This document shows positions 36,601 through 49,210 of a DNA stretch of 64,000 nucleotides, piece by piece. The notes under the pieces are model-generated. The model did not search any database and had not been told where the DNA came from. It saw nothing but the letters and a program-made list of their open reading frames with translations. The stretch is from the NCBI GenBank assembly GCA_001414485.1, contig LLEY01000026.1, positions 434,001-498,000 of the forward strand. Direction: 5' to 3'. Origin of the DNA: Calycina herbarum (lineage: Eukaryota; Ascomycota; Leotiomycetes; Helotiales; Pezizellaceae). Position numbers and translations under genes: made by a program. Numbering within the stretch: the first letter of the stretch is position 1; every line of letters starts with the position of its first letter.

Positions 36601-38249
36601 CCTTAGGATATTTACAACTACTAAGGAACTTATAATAAGACGATTAGCTAGATAGTTAGAAATATTAGAAGGATTCAACATCGTTATCTAATATATAAAA
36701 GGAACGTTAAATACTTAAGCTAATACTCTTAGCTAGAAACCCAGATATAAGAGAAATAAAGAATATAAGAAGATTACAATCTTAAAAACTCTTAAGAATA
36801 GAGACTTAGTACCTACTATATACGAGATAGCAGTAATAAACAACATCTAGATAGATAAGATTTAGGACATGTACAAGGGTTATAACTAATATATAAAAGG
36901 GAAGTTATAGGTTCCTAGCTCGTATATAAAGGAGTTTATATAAGAATACTATACTACGCCTGCTTACGGTTACTAAGGAATTCGCAGAACCCTCTAAAGG
37001 ATAAGATAATACTACTATATTAATTAGTTATCTATAATAGTTAAGGAAGTAATAGTAGAATATAATACCTATACTAGGAATAAGGCTTCCTACTATACTC
37101 CTTATAAATAGATAAACACTACTCTAATACTATAGATACCTTAGAAATCAATATCTATAGATTTTATTATTAAATTACTAAAATCTAAAGATCTAATAAT
37201 AAGAGTTAAATATAATATAATCCTAGTTATTATAGAACAACTTACGAAATATATAATCCTAATAGTATATATAGAGTTAAGTATAGCTAAGGAATTAGTA
37301 TTTATATTCCTTAGAGAAGTAGTCTTAAGATATAGACTACCTAAAGAAATACTCTTAAACAGAGACAAGCTCTTTACCTTAAAATTTTAGATTACTCTTA
37401 TAAAACGATTAGGTATAAAAAGAAAGCTTTCTATAGCTTTCTACTCTTAAATAAATAGAGGAAACGAATAGATAAATTAAGTAGTTAAAACATACCTTTG
37501 TTATTATATAAACTATTAGTAAGATAACTAGGTAGAACTACTGCTCTTAGCACAGTTTACTTATAATAGTTCAATAACAGAAATAATACTTATTACACTA
37601 TTCTATACTAATTTTAGGTATAAATTAACAGCGTATTAAGAACCACTATCTACGACTATTAATAACTAACTTACTTATGTTTAGGTCTCGAAAATCAAGA
37701 GTCTATATAAGGAACTTATAGAGGACCTGTAATTTATAGTAGAAAGAAATATATACTACTATAATAAACGACGTAGTTAGGAGCTAACGCTAAAAGAGGG
37801 GGATAAAGTCTACTTAGTATAAAAAAACATCGATACGAAAAGACTAAGTAATAAACTAGATTATAAAAAACTAGGACTATTTAAAATTAAACGAGTTAAG
37901 AGACCTTTAAATTATAAATTAGCGTTACTAAAGATAATAAACATCTACCTAGTATTCTATATATCTCTACTTAAACTAGTACTACTAAAAGCACTACTAG
38001 CTCTACTTATAGAAATTTAACTAGTAAACCTAAACACCGAGTATAAAGTTAAGAGGATTCTTAATTATAGACTTATTAAAGAATAGGTTAGATATTTAAT
38101 AAAATAGTTAGATTACCTATATTTAGAAAACACTTAGGAACCTAGAAAAAACATTAGCTAGTACTTAGAGGAACTTTAGGAGTTCTACTGTCGAAACCTA
38201 AGTCTACTTATATCGCGTAGTTAGTAGAAAAGGACGTAAGAAAGGCTAG

Positions 38250-38690
38250 GTCGAGGCCTAGAGTAAGAGCAGGGTCGGAATCGTCGGGCGTAGGAAGAGC
38301 AGCCAGCCTAGCAGCCTCTTCTTCTATCTACTTCTTTTCTTCCTCCTTCTCCTTTTCCTTTCTTTCTAATTCTTTAGCAGTATCTAGCTCTTTAAGAGAG
38401 TTAAGACCAGCTGCTATTATTCTCTACTTCTAGGTATAAAGCAGCTTCTTCTACTTATTAACCTAGAGGACTTTCGCTATAGCCTTATCGGCCTCGTCCT
38501 CTAGTCGTTAGATCTAAGCATCTATAGACTTCTAATCTCGAATAGTCGGTATACGGTTTACCTCGCAAACGTCGTAGGTCTTACCGTTCTTTATATAACA
38601 ACTATAGCGATTTAGACTTTTATCTTAAGAGGCGATATATTTATTTATAAAACCAGCTTTTAAATATTAAGTATAAGGTACTATTTTTAT
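38250..38690 (-). pseudogene. Antisense ORF remnant between integrase and 3' LTR of Gypsy element 2
   Basis: On the minus strand one frame shows strong protein character although the sense strand is the retrotransposon. A Cys-bearing start reads NRYSCYIKNGK followed by YDVCEV. Then comes a long acidic/basic coiled-coil-like stretch with KELERKEKEKEEE, then an Ala/Leu-rich end. About ten in-frame stops occur, nearly all TAG where CAG or TGG is expected. That bias is the signature of a former real frame under RIP. I do not recognise the product. An extra antisense gene in this position would be unusual for Gypsy elements. Confidence 0.5.
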
Positions 38691-38849
38691 TCTAGATAAG
38701 TTGATTTCTTTTCTAAGAGTAATATACTCGGTACGTTTCGTTAAACGATCGAGTAGTATAGTAAAAAGGGAAGAAGGCTGCTAGTCTTCTAACGATATTT
38801 CTTAGGTCGTACTTAAGCGTAGGGACACGCTAAGCTAAGAAGAGGATAG

Positions 38850-39275
38850 TGTTATAAATCACGTATATACGTGATAAGTAAAGACTAGGCAGCGTCCTAA
38901 TAGGTTAAGTACTATCGGAATATCCCTATAGTAGATAAGGATCGGTTAGGTTAGCTAAGCGATCCAAGGATTTTATTATATTAATCACGTAACAGACCGC
39001 TAGATCGCTAGACGAACCAGCTTATTAGATCGCTAGCTCGACGAGCGAGTTAGCTGCCTAGGGGAACGAAGGTTCTATATAAGACTAGCACGTCTGCTAT
39101 TAGATAGAAGCTTCGTACTCAACTTTAGTTATTAATTTTATTATCTTATTTAATATCTTTGATATAAGTAACGAGTTCACTTCTAAGTAAACAACCCGGC
39201 GTATTCATACTTCTTACTATATACTAACCTTCGAGACTTAGTTATCTTTGTTTAGTTCGTTTAAGTTTCGTTACA
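38850..39275 (+). repeat. 3' LTR of Gypsy element 2
   Basis: 426 bases, TG..CA ends intact, with a purine-rich tract immediately upstream (near 38835-38848). A TATA-like segment lies near 39074-39081. It is less RIP-mutated than neighbouring sequence. Confidence 0.8.
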
Positions 39276-39630
39276 GTTAGACGTACTTCTGTCGTATCTT
39301 TCCAGGTATAGAAGACAGTGTTTTAGCTTATAATTAGTATTCGTAACTAATACTAGTGTCGAGGTAGGCGTAGGCGTAGGTTATAGAAGGTTAGAAGAAG
39401 GAAGTCTTTCTTCAAGTCTTATAAGAGCTTCTTCTTAACAGCTAGAAAGGTTAGCTATTAATTAGTTCTAACTTTTAGTAAGAAGCTATATTTCTCGCTA
39501 CTACTAGTTGAATATGTCTATTAACTACTATAGAGGTTCTTATATAAGTTCTTATATAGGTCCTTATATGTCTGCTAAGTTTATATCTTCTATTATATTT
39601 ATAGTCGTCTATTATATACTTTAGACTTAT

Positions 39631-39832
39631 CGTGTTTATAGCCGCCGCTTATATACTTAAGGCTTTCGTATAAAACCGTGTATTTCCGTGTTTATAGCCG
39701 CTGCTTATATACTTAAAGCTGTTATATAAAACCGTGTGTTTCTGTATTTATAGCCGCTGCTTATATACTTAAGACTCCGTGTTTATAGCCGCCGCTTATA
39801 TACTTAAGGCTGTTGTATAAAACCTTATATTT
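39631..39832. repeat. About 3.6 copies of a 56-base tandem repeat
   Basis: Units contain the core TTATAGCCGC and CTTATATACTTAA. One unit is shortened to about 35 bases. It lies in the leader of Gypsy element 3, between its 5' LTR (39989-40289) and the gag start. Confidence 0.75.
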
Positions 39833-39988
39833 CAACTATAAAGGATTTTTATATAAGACCTTATATCTTAACTATAAAGGATTTTCGTACTTATACTATG
39901 TATATAAGAAAGGTTCGAAGGATCTACTATATATAGTTCGTTCGACGTGCTTGATAAGTAAATATAAGAGAGGATAAGTTAATTCTAA

Positions 39989-40289
39989 TATTATAAGCTA
40001 AATACAAAGAGGTTAATAGATAAGGTTATCTTTATTATAAGAAGAATTAACTAAGGAAGGAAAGAGAAGAAGTCTATTCTACGTACGAGAGAAGAGGTCT
40101 TATATCTCTTATCTTAAGATTCTTTAGTAAGTATAAGCTATAAGGAACTAAGATATCGTTATAGCTCTCGTTATAGCTTTCGTTATCGAGGTGATTACTA
40201 AGTGAGGTAATTGCCGAGGTTGTCACGTGAGGTCACGTGTTTATACGAAGGTCGGCAGACCGAGTACTCTTCGAGTATAAACCGTTACA
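39989..40289 (-). repeat. 5' LTR of Gypsy element 3
   Basis: 301 bases, ends with CCGTTACA on the plus strand. It keeps more CG sites than the 24842-25142 copy. Confidence 0.85.
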
Positions 40290-40431
40290 AACACCTCTTT
40301 ATAATAGATTCGTAAGTATTTCTACCTCGATTACGTAGATATTACTTTATTATAAGCTTTCTAATATTATAGATATTACTACTACGTTCTTAATTATAAG
40401 CCTTTCTTATCGAAAACGAATAAGCTAAAGC

Positions 40432-40661
40432 TGTTACAGCGCTGGTCCGTAACACGTGATTCTCGGTCCTACACGTGACCGTCAGAGCCGCAACGCTTGG
40501 ACGGATTTATAACGAGATTAAAAGCTCTTTATAGTTAGTAGGAATACCTCTTTTTCGTAGAGTATATATTCTATATTCTCTTATTCTTAGAACTATAGCT
40601 TTAAATTCTCGAATATATATATATATACTCTTATATCTTTGCCTTTAGATATAGATTATAA
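40432..40661 (+). repeat. 5' LTR of Gypsy element 4
   Basis: 230 bases with TG at the start. The end reads ATAATA where the 3' copy has ATAACA, a RIP-type change. It contains an AT dinucleotide run near 40613-40626. Confidence 0.88.
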
Positions 40662-40696
40662 TATTATTTAAAGCTTAACTCTTTTTACTCTCTATA

Positions 40697-42557
40697 ACGT
40701 GGTATACTAGAACCTCGTGATTATCAGGACCTTGTGAATTTTTTCTCTACTCTACTACCTCTAACTTTAACACACGTTTTCTTAACAACTACCTAATAGA
40801 ATCTCAAACCTAAGAAGCTTGAATTATCCTAGCTATCGAAGCTATTCGATTATCTAAACGAATAAACCGTAGTAAAGCTGCGAAGCTATACAGAGTCTCT
40901 TATTCTATACTTACTAATAGAATAGCTAGTCGAACTACTCTTAGCAAACGCCGGCTAGCAAATCATAAAATAACTATAATAGAAGAGGAGGTGATTATTT
41001 AAAATATACTTAATCTAGATACGAGAGGATTTACGCCCTGGCTAGGTAGTGTAGAAGATATAGCAAATTATATACTCGAGTCGCGTAGAGGATAACACGT
41101 CGGAAAGAACTAGGTACAACGATTTATATAACAACGTCTAGAACTAAAGACGCGTTTTAATCGCGTTTACGATTTCTAAAGAGCCTTATACGAAGATCCT
41201 AAGCTAATTAGCGCGTGGTTTCGACTAGTAGAGAATATATAGGCGAAATATAGGATCTAAGACTACGATTTCTACAACTTTGACGAGACTGGTTTTATAA
41301 TAGGTGTTATCTACGCTAGAATAGTTGTTACACGCGCTGATCGACGTAGTAGAGGCAAGGCTGTCTAGCTAGGCAATCGGGAATAAGCTATAGCAATTGT
41401 CTATATTAATAGAGAGGGTTTAAGTATCTCTCTATTCTTAGTAGTTTAAGAGAAAAATCACCTTACTAGTTAGTATACTAAGGGCGGTCTTTCTAATAAC
41501 TGGGTTATTAAACCAACTAGTAATAGATAGACTAATAATAAGACAGGCTTAGAATAGTTAGAACACTTCGATAAGTATACTTATAGTTATATAAAAGGGC
41601 TATATCGAATATTAGTTCTAGATAGGTATAAGAGTTATAAATCAGCAGTATTCTAAGAGTATTACAAGTTATATAATATTATTACTCTTTGCCTACCTCC
41701 TTATTCGTCTTATCTAACCTAGCTACTCGACGTTAGGTGTTTTAGTATTCTTAAACGTATATATAGGCGTTAAATCGAGACCTTTATTAAGGCTTATATA
41801 AACTATATTACTAAGGTCGAGTTCTTTCTTACGTTTTACATAGCCTATAACCAGTTAATAATAACCTAAAACGCTAAAGCTAGGTTCTGTAGAGCTGGTC
41901 TAGTGCCTCTAGAACCCTAGACTGTGATCTTAAAGCTTAATATTAAGTTATAGACTCCTACACCTACCGGACCCTCCTCTGCCGACGCCACCTCTTAGGT
42001 CTCCTAGACTCCTCGCAACCCTTCTAAAGCTCTTTCGTAATCAACTCTTGTTAAGGATCGTATTACTCGTTACTAAGGAAGCTCGCTAACACTTATTTTC
42101 TAGACAATCGCTTCGTTAGTAAAAGGTATAGAGCGATTAGCCTATAAGGTGACCCTCTTATTAGCCAAGGTCCGTATACTTCGAACAGCAAATAAAGCCC
42201 TTAGTAAACGCTGGAGAGCTAAAAATACCCGTGTCTAAGAAGGAGGTGTACTTACTATAGAGGATGTATAGGACGGATTAGCCTAGAAGAATACGGAGGA
42301 GCAGGTTCGACGTAACAAGCGCTCTAGAGAGGGTAGAGAAGATGAAGGACAAACGACTCGGCGACGTTGTAGTACTTATAGAAAAACTAGTTATAATACG
42401 CAGACGTGTTAAGAAGTTATAGATATATCTAGTTCATTAGATTCTGAGTAGTTTTAATTAATTTAATATGTTATAGTAGTTTTATTATATTTTAAAGTAG
42501 TAGAGTAGGAAAAAATTCACGAGGTCCTGATAATCACGAGGTCCTAGTATACTACGT
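40697..42557 (+). mobile_element. Pogo/Fot1-like DNA transposon D, RIP-degraded, 1,861 bases
   Basis: Inverted termini begin ACGTGGTATACTA on the left (ACGTAGTATACTA on the right, read from the end), beside TA (40695-40696 and 42558-42559). The box GGACCTCGTG and variants occurs twice per end at a 17-base period. The plus-strand transposase remnant is colinear with copy A over its length, including NFDETGF near 41277-41300 and the knuckle-like C-terminus near 42370-42410. The TIR box is unlike those of copies A, B and C, so this is a separate family. Confidence 0.9.
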
Positions 42558-45500
42558 TAAAGGATTATAATATTAACCGGATTCTACGCTTATAATAGCT
42601 AGAAGATCTTACACTTATAATAGTGTAATTACAACTCTCTTTCTCTGCTTATAATAGCCTCTCTTCTTATAAACAGATCCCTCGAGTATCTCTATATCTA
42701 TAACAACTTATCTCCTTAAAAGACACGCCTAAAACAGCTTATATAACCTTTTTTATAACCTCTCTCTACCTTCTCCTCCTTCTTTTCTAATAATATAATA
42801 GCTAACACTCGAAGTAGTTATAGTAGAAAAGAGAAGACACCTACTAGCTTGTCTCGAACCGAGCCTTAATAACCGGATAACACCTCTGAGGTCGCCTCTC
42901 TCTTACCTGCCTCCTCTGCGATAAGCGAGCCTTCTATAGACGAAAACGTTTGTTTATAGGCTAAAATCCTCTCTTTACGTACGTAACTCTACTAAACCCC
43001 GTTGCTTGTAAACTACTCTAACAACTCTCTCCTAAGCCGCGAGTATACGTAAGCTCTCTAAGAGGCTACTACCGACTTCTCCTGTTCTCGATTTAGTTCT
43101 AATAATTCTACTCGTAAGTTCTAAGATAGCGAGAAACTTAAGAACGGTATCTCTCTATTATATAAGGCCTAGTAGATTATCCTAGCTAGTAAAATAAGAA
43201 AGAACCTCTTCGAGAACGAATAAGACAAACTTACCTTCGTCTTTATAGCTACTTCTAGCGTAGTATAAGAGTACCTAGAACTATAGATGGATTTCGGTTC
43301 CTCTACCTTATTTATAGACGTTATAGATATACTTATATATCTAGATACCTTGTTTATAGATAGTAACAAAGCTATAGAGGCCTGTAAGGTCTTCTATAAA
43401 CTCTTAATATAAGAGGACGAGACTTTTACTATATTTAAAGCAACCTTCTTAAGTCTTATAACTAAGACTTATATCCTATTAAGTAAGTGGTCCGAAGATT
43501 TATACTAGAAGCTTACGCCAGCTCTCTAAGTAAGTATCTCGCTAGTCTAAATCACTCTAGCAATCTTTAACTAGTTATATAACCGCTGTTACTCTGTCTA
43601 TCGAGATAGAGTAACTATTAAGGAACGCTTTACAGCTTACTATAACCGCCGCCTACCTATAAGAGGTTTCTCTACCGGCTACGGATCAACTTACTAACTT
43701 CCGGCTCTACGTACTACTATTAGTTATCCGCTAACCTAAAGCCCGGTCTGTTACTCTCTAGTTATAGACTGTAAGACTCCTTTGCTCACTCGTAAGAGTA
43801 TAACTCCTGTCTAGGATATAGCAGACGTTATCTATTATAATTATAATAAACCTAGGCACTACGCTAGTAAATACCCTCTTCCTCGAAAACCCTTCACAGC
43901 TATTAAGCTATTAGAAGACGCTGAAAACTCGCTTACGAACTCCTATAGACTATAAGCGTCTAGAGAAGAATCGGCTAACGAGGAACTCGTTTATAAGAAC
44001 TCGAGAAAAGAACAGCTCTGAAGTAAGTCTTCTCTTTAGAGTAAAACAAACTTAGATCTTAACCTCTTAATCTAAGTTATATAATAGACGGAAAGGCTTT
44101 TGTAACTATATATACTTTAATTAAGAATAGATATACTTTTAATACTACTAGACTTATTAATACTAGAGCGAATAAATAGCTATTTATTAACACGGCTTTA
44201 GCTAACTAGTTAAGTTAATATTATAGATAGGTTACGGAAAAGCTATTATATGTAATTTTAATTACAGGGTTTAATAGATATAAAGAACTAGCGATTACTC
44301 GTGTTATTCGCTTAACGCTGAGTATTAACAGACGATAGTTTACTAATACGCTCTTTCTAATTACTAATATCAGTAGACACGATATTATTATCAGCTGTTA
44401 ATAGCTTATAGACGTAAACGTAAAGTTAGTAGTTCGTAGCTATAAGATTAAGTAGCTAGAATCCCTCTCTCTAGTTCGTCGATTCGATTACTTAGTATCT
44501 ATTACTAGGGAATCGATAACTATCTCTCTACTAGACCTCTAGGCTTAGGAGGATATAAAGAACCGCGACCTCCGCTGGAATACTATAGAGGAACCTATAT
44601 TAATCTATTCGATACTACCTCGAAGCCAGCGTCAAACCCCGCTACTAGTTACTCTCGAGGAAATTCTAGACGAAAGCTTTTAGTAAGACCTTATCTCTGC
44701 CTAGAATAGAATAGAGGTTCTTATTTCTAACTATTAACAACGTTGTCGATCCTTCTTAGGAAAACGTTTAGTTATAGACTATAAAGCAGCTATAAGCTCG
44801 CTTACGAACATCTATAAACCTACGGAAGACTTCGCTATTAATATCTATTATATTAGAGCTACTACTTTTAAACTTAACCTTTAAAAGCGCGATAACGAAG
44901 TCTTCTTTACTAGCTTATAAGAGATCGACTATGCTCTTATAGATAGGTTATATATAAAGCTCTCTTTAGTAGATTACGCTTCGGATAAACAACTAGTAGA
45001 ATAGAACGTTTACTAGGAATATATAGACTTTAAGAATGTCTTTTTAAAAAGAGCTTTAGATAAGCTTCCTCTACTACGAAACTAAGTCGACTACTAGATC
45101 GAACTTATAGGTCTAAATACTCTATCGTATAGCCTATTATATAAGATAACGACTAAGGAACTTCTAACTATAAAGTAGTATATTCTTAATAACCTTAATA
45201 AAGAGTTTATTATTCCTAGCTACGCCTCTTTCGCCTCTCTAGTACTGTTTATAAAGAAGCTTAATAGAAGCTTATAGCTCTATATCAACTACTAGAAACT
45301 TAACAACCTTACTTATAAGAACTAGCACCCTCTTCTACTAATTAACAAAACTCTTATACGAATCACTAGTACTAAAATCCTTATAAAGCTCGACATTCGT
45401 TAAGCTTTCAACTATATATATATAGAACTAGAGTCGAAAGAACTTATAACCTTTTAAACCTGTTATAGCACGTTTAAATATAAGGTATTACCTTTTAGCT

Positions 45501-48099
45501 TAACTAACGGTCCTACTATATACTAGAGGTATATAAATAGCGTCTTTATAGAATATCTCGATGACTTTTATATAGCTTACCTTAACGACATTCTTATATA
45601 CTCTAATAATAAGCTCGAACACGTTGAACACGTCCGTAGGTCTTAGAACAGCTCTGTAAAGCTAGACTATAAGTGGATATTAAGAAGACAGAGTTCTACG
45701 TTACTTATATAAAGTACCTTAGTTTTATTATCTCTATAGATAGAATCGAAGTCGACTTAGAGAAGATCTTAGCAATCGTTTCCTAGAAATATCCTAGTAC
45801 TATTAAGAGTATCTAGTCCTTCCTAGGTTTTTATAACTTTTACTAACGTTTTATTTAGGATTATAGACGGATTACTCGTCTACTAAACCATCTTATAAGT
45901 AAGGAAGTGCTGTTTAAGTTCGACTTAGATTATAAGAAGGCTTTTAATATATTAAAAGAAGCCTTAGTTACTACCCCTCTCTTATACTACTTTATAGCCG
46001 ATTTAGAGACTATAGTTAAGACTAACGCTTCTAACGAAGTAGTTATAGCTATAATATTACAACGTATATCCGAAACCGAACCGTAGAGACCTATAGGCTA
46101 CTTCTCGAAGACGATAAACTCTGCTAAGCTAAACTACTAAATCTACGATAAGGAGATATTAGCTATTATACGCTCTTTTAGACAATAGTAAGCGGATCTT
46201 GCTTAGACTAGCTCCTAGATTAAGGTCTTTACCGATTATAAGGCTTTAGAGTACTTTATAACCTCTAAAACCTTAAACCAGCGGTAAGCGAAATAGGCAG
46301 AGTTTCTATTAGAGTTCTATTTTATAATTACGTTTCGATCTAGTAAGTAGAACGAGAAAACAGACACGCTAACACGCCGAGACTAAGACGTTAACTTGTA
46401 GAACGACCTAAAAGCGTCTATAAGATAATAAACCTTACTTACGTCTAATTAGTTAGATCTACGTATTACTACTCGATTAGAACCTTCTATAACGTTAGCT
46501 CTAGTTACCTTAGAACCCTTACTTAACCTTGTCGACCAGTTACTTACTATTAACTATAACTCTTCGGACTTAGAAGACGACTAAATAAAAGCTACTCGTA
46601 GGTACTAAAACTAGATAATAGAGAATAGCTTACTTCTTTAGTAAAAGAGACTTGTAGTTCCTAATTAAGGTATCTTATAGACGGACCTAATCTATAAGGC
46701 TTATATATAAGTATCTACGGCTTACCCTAGACGGACAAAGACGGTAGCTATTCTCGCCCGTAGATACTAGTAGAAAGGTTTACAGACGTCTGTAGAAACC
46801 TATATTAGTAACTACGGAGACTGTCGACGTACTATAGTTTCTTATAACTATAAACCTAGGTTTTTATACTCGTTACCAGTTCTAGAACGTCCTTAGTAGT
46901 ATATTACTATAGACTATAAGTCTTTCCCTACTAATAAACAAGGTTACGATACCTTATAAGTAGTTATAGATCGTCTAACTAAGTAATCGGTCTCGATCCT
47001 CTATCTAAAGACAGTTATAGCCTAAGATATAGCTCGAATATACGTTACGTAGATCTATCGAACCTACGGCTATCTATAAAGTATTATTTTAGACTATAGA
47101 CTATAGTTTATTTCTTCTTTCTAGTCTAAATTCTATAGAATCCTTAGTATAAAACTTAGGCTATCTACTGCTTTCTACCTATAAACTAATAGATAAACTG
47201 AAATTATAAACTAATAGATTAATCAACGCCTACAGCCTTTTATTAGTTACTATTAAGACAACTAGAGCGAACTTGTCCCTATTCTAGACTACGCTTAGCT
47301 TACGCTTCTATACGAGAGTCTAGGTAGGCTCTCGCTCTTTAAATTAATTAATAGATACGTAGCTACTATATCCTTTAATTAGAACTGTCTAGATAAATCT
47401 ATAATAGTCTACGAATAGCTTAACTAAACCGATATAGAGGCACTTATACAGAGAATATACGACACTTAGACTATAGTAAAGGAATTAGTTAGTAAAGTAT
47501 AAGACTACTATATAAGGTCCGCGAACCGGATTCGAAGAGCGGTAGACTTTAACGTAGACGACTTTGTTTAAGTATCGACTTATAATTAGAAGATAGACTA
47601 GCTAAGCTATAAGCTAGATAGATAAAACGAGGGTCCGTTCTAGATTACAGCCTACGAAGGACACTCTTTCCGGCTTAAACTACTAGACCACTTCCGTATA
47701 CACCCTGTATTCTACCTGTTACTACTCTATAAAGCCGCTATAGATCTGTTACCTAGACAGGTAAACGAACCACCCCCGCTAATATAGGTTATAGATTAGA
47801 AAGAGTAGGAAGTAGAAGAAGTCTTAGCTATAAAGGTAGTTTATAGAAAGCTCTAATATAGGGTTTAATAGTTAGACTATGACCCTAATCTATAGTAGTA
47901 TCCAGCCTCGAATTTTAAGTATTATCTATATAAATTACACGATTTTCACCTCGCTAATCTAGCCTACGCTAGTCTGCTAAGGGCTTTACAAAGCTAGATA
48001 CAAGCGTAGGAAAACGGAATAGACGATTATGATTATCTAATAGACGATTCGGTTGTAATACAAAGCTTATAGACAAGCTTTTTCTAAAAGAGGGGGTAA

Positions 48100-48331
48100 T
48101 GTTACAGCACTAGTCTATAACACGTGATTCTCGGTCCTACACGTGACCGTCAGAGCCGCAACGCTTAGACGGATTTATAACGAGATTAAAGGCTCTTTAT
48201 AGTTAGTAGGAATACCTCTTTTTCGTAGAGTATATATTCCGTATTCCCTTGTTCTTAGAACTGTAGCTTTAAATTCTCGAATATATATATATATACTCTT
48301 ATGCCTTTGCCTTCAGATATAGATTATAACA
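48100..48331 (+). repeat. 3' LTR of Gypsy element 4
   Basis: 232 bases with intact TG..CA ends. It differs from the 5' copy by a modest number of C/T or G/A sites, so the insertion predates at least one RIP episode. Confidence 0.88.
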
Positions 48332-48942
48332 AAAGCGTTAGAGCTTTGCTATTACTAATTAGGACTGAACAAAAGAATACTAGTGCTAAGGAAGGTTTAT
48401 AGATAAGATAATTACTCGGATAGATATTCTTCGTAGACGAAAAGTCTTACGGAAAAGAGAGGAAAGAAGAAGACTTAATTATATTTAATTCACGTTCTAT
48501 TTAGGCTATAAATTAGTTATAGTATAGGTAGTAATTAGCTACGGATATAAGTCGAAGATATACTTTTACTTATATAAGAGAGAAGGAAAGAGGTTTACTT
48601 AATTCAAGTACGCGGATTAAATCTTAAGAGGTCTTTTAAAAGAGATATTTAAGTAACTAGGAGATATCTTTTATATAGAAGATAATAGTAGAGTTTATAG
48701 AAAGACTTATATAAGGTATAATTGTGGAATCTATAACGCTATATAAGTAGAATACTATATATACTTAATCGATTAGCTTCCTTACTTACTAGACCTTTAT
48801 CTGATTAAGAATATTTAGAGAGTTCTAAAGTAAAAGCTAAGGAATAGGAATCCTTACGGTGGTTAGGCTCTTGAAGACTTGAAAAAAGCTATAATAGAGA
48901 TTTGAGAAAACGAGATTTCTATTAATCTAATTAATAGATTCG

Positions 48943-49210
48943 TGTCAGAGCGTGTAGCAAATACTCGTGAATTGAACTACAGAGGCAGACTTTGTACAAG
49001 GACGAACAACTGCTGTTCTAAACCAGAGTCCCGACCCTCTCTATATACTACAGAAGTGGCTACGTGTCCTCTATGAGTATTGCGTGTTACGTCATGAGTA
49101 TTACGTAGATTGCCACCGCTATGCCACTGCCATTGCCACTGCCATGCCACTGCCATGCCACCACCTGTCGCTGGGCAACTAAGACCACTTCACGGGTGCA
49201 ACCCCTAACA
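48943..49210. repeat. Solo LTR, young, 268 bases
   Basis: Begins TGTCAGAG and ends CCCCTAACA, with a perfect 5-base target repeat ATTCG at 48938-48942 and 49211-49215. Composition is normal and CA/TG-rich, unlike the RIP-degraded Tc1 it interrupts. A short tandem run of GCCACTGCCAT units lies at about 49111-49165. Removing it restores the NRFVD segment of the Tc1 transposase frame. It is unrelated to the other LTR families in the window. Confidence 0.85.

Larger units (their letters stand above)
33238..39275 (+). mobile_element. Gypsy chromovirus 2, plus strand, with an inverted LTR arm on its left
   Basis: Plus-strand remnants in order: gag (about 33980-34800), an aspartic protease-like segment near 34920-34970, RT with a YLDNILIF segment near 35935-35960, RNase H near 36370, integrase (about 36950-37700) and chromodomain (about 38050-38200). 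Its 3' LTR is 38850-39275, preceded by a purine-rich tract. No direct 5' LTR exists. Instead, 33238 to about 33950 is the 3' end of a related element in minus orientation: LTR 33238-33696 plus its upstream flank. Flanking bases CTAAG and GTTAG do not form a clean target repeat, so a rearrangement is likely. Confidence 0.75.
24842..40289 (-). mobile_element. Gypsy chromovirus 3, minus strand, truncated and hosting two other elements
   Basis: LTRs of 301 bases at 24842-25142 and 39989-40289, with target repeat AACGC on the left and AACAC on the right (one RIP-type change). The coding remnant is on the minus strand: RNase H end with YKNLEYF near 33200-33160, integrase (about 33000-32000), then a chromodomain near 31560-31430. 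Only a leader and probable gag start remain on the right (39988-39276). Gag, protease and RT are missing at the site where the 33238-39275 block sits. The left LTR is separated from the coding region by the Gypsy element at 25143-31381. It inserted into the Tc1 element. Confidence 0.78.
40432..48331 (+). mobile_element. Gypsy LTR retrotransposon 4, plus strand, hosting a pogo-like element
   Basis: LTRs of 230 and 232 bases (40432-40661 and 48100-48331) with a perfect target repeat AAAGC (40427-40431 and 48332-48336). The right LTR is preceded by AAAAGAGGGGG, a polypurine tract. Plus-strand domain remnants: gag (about 42900-43900) with a CCHC knuckle near 43830-43880, protease region (about 44.1-44.3 kb), and RT with AYLNDILIYS near 45575-45605. 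RNase H lies around 46.0 kb, integrase 46.7-47.4 kb and a chromo-like C-terminal segment about 47820-47990 with YPASNFKY. A pogo-like element occupies 40697-42557, only 35 bases after the left LTR, in the primer-binding/leader region. The element is inserted in the Tc1 transposase. Confidence 0.9.

Noticed and set aside
39631..39832. Tandem repeats as a CRISPR array
   Set aside because: Units are contiguous without unique spacers, and the genome is fungal.
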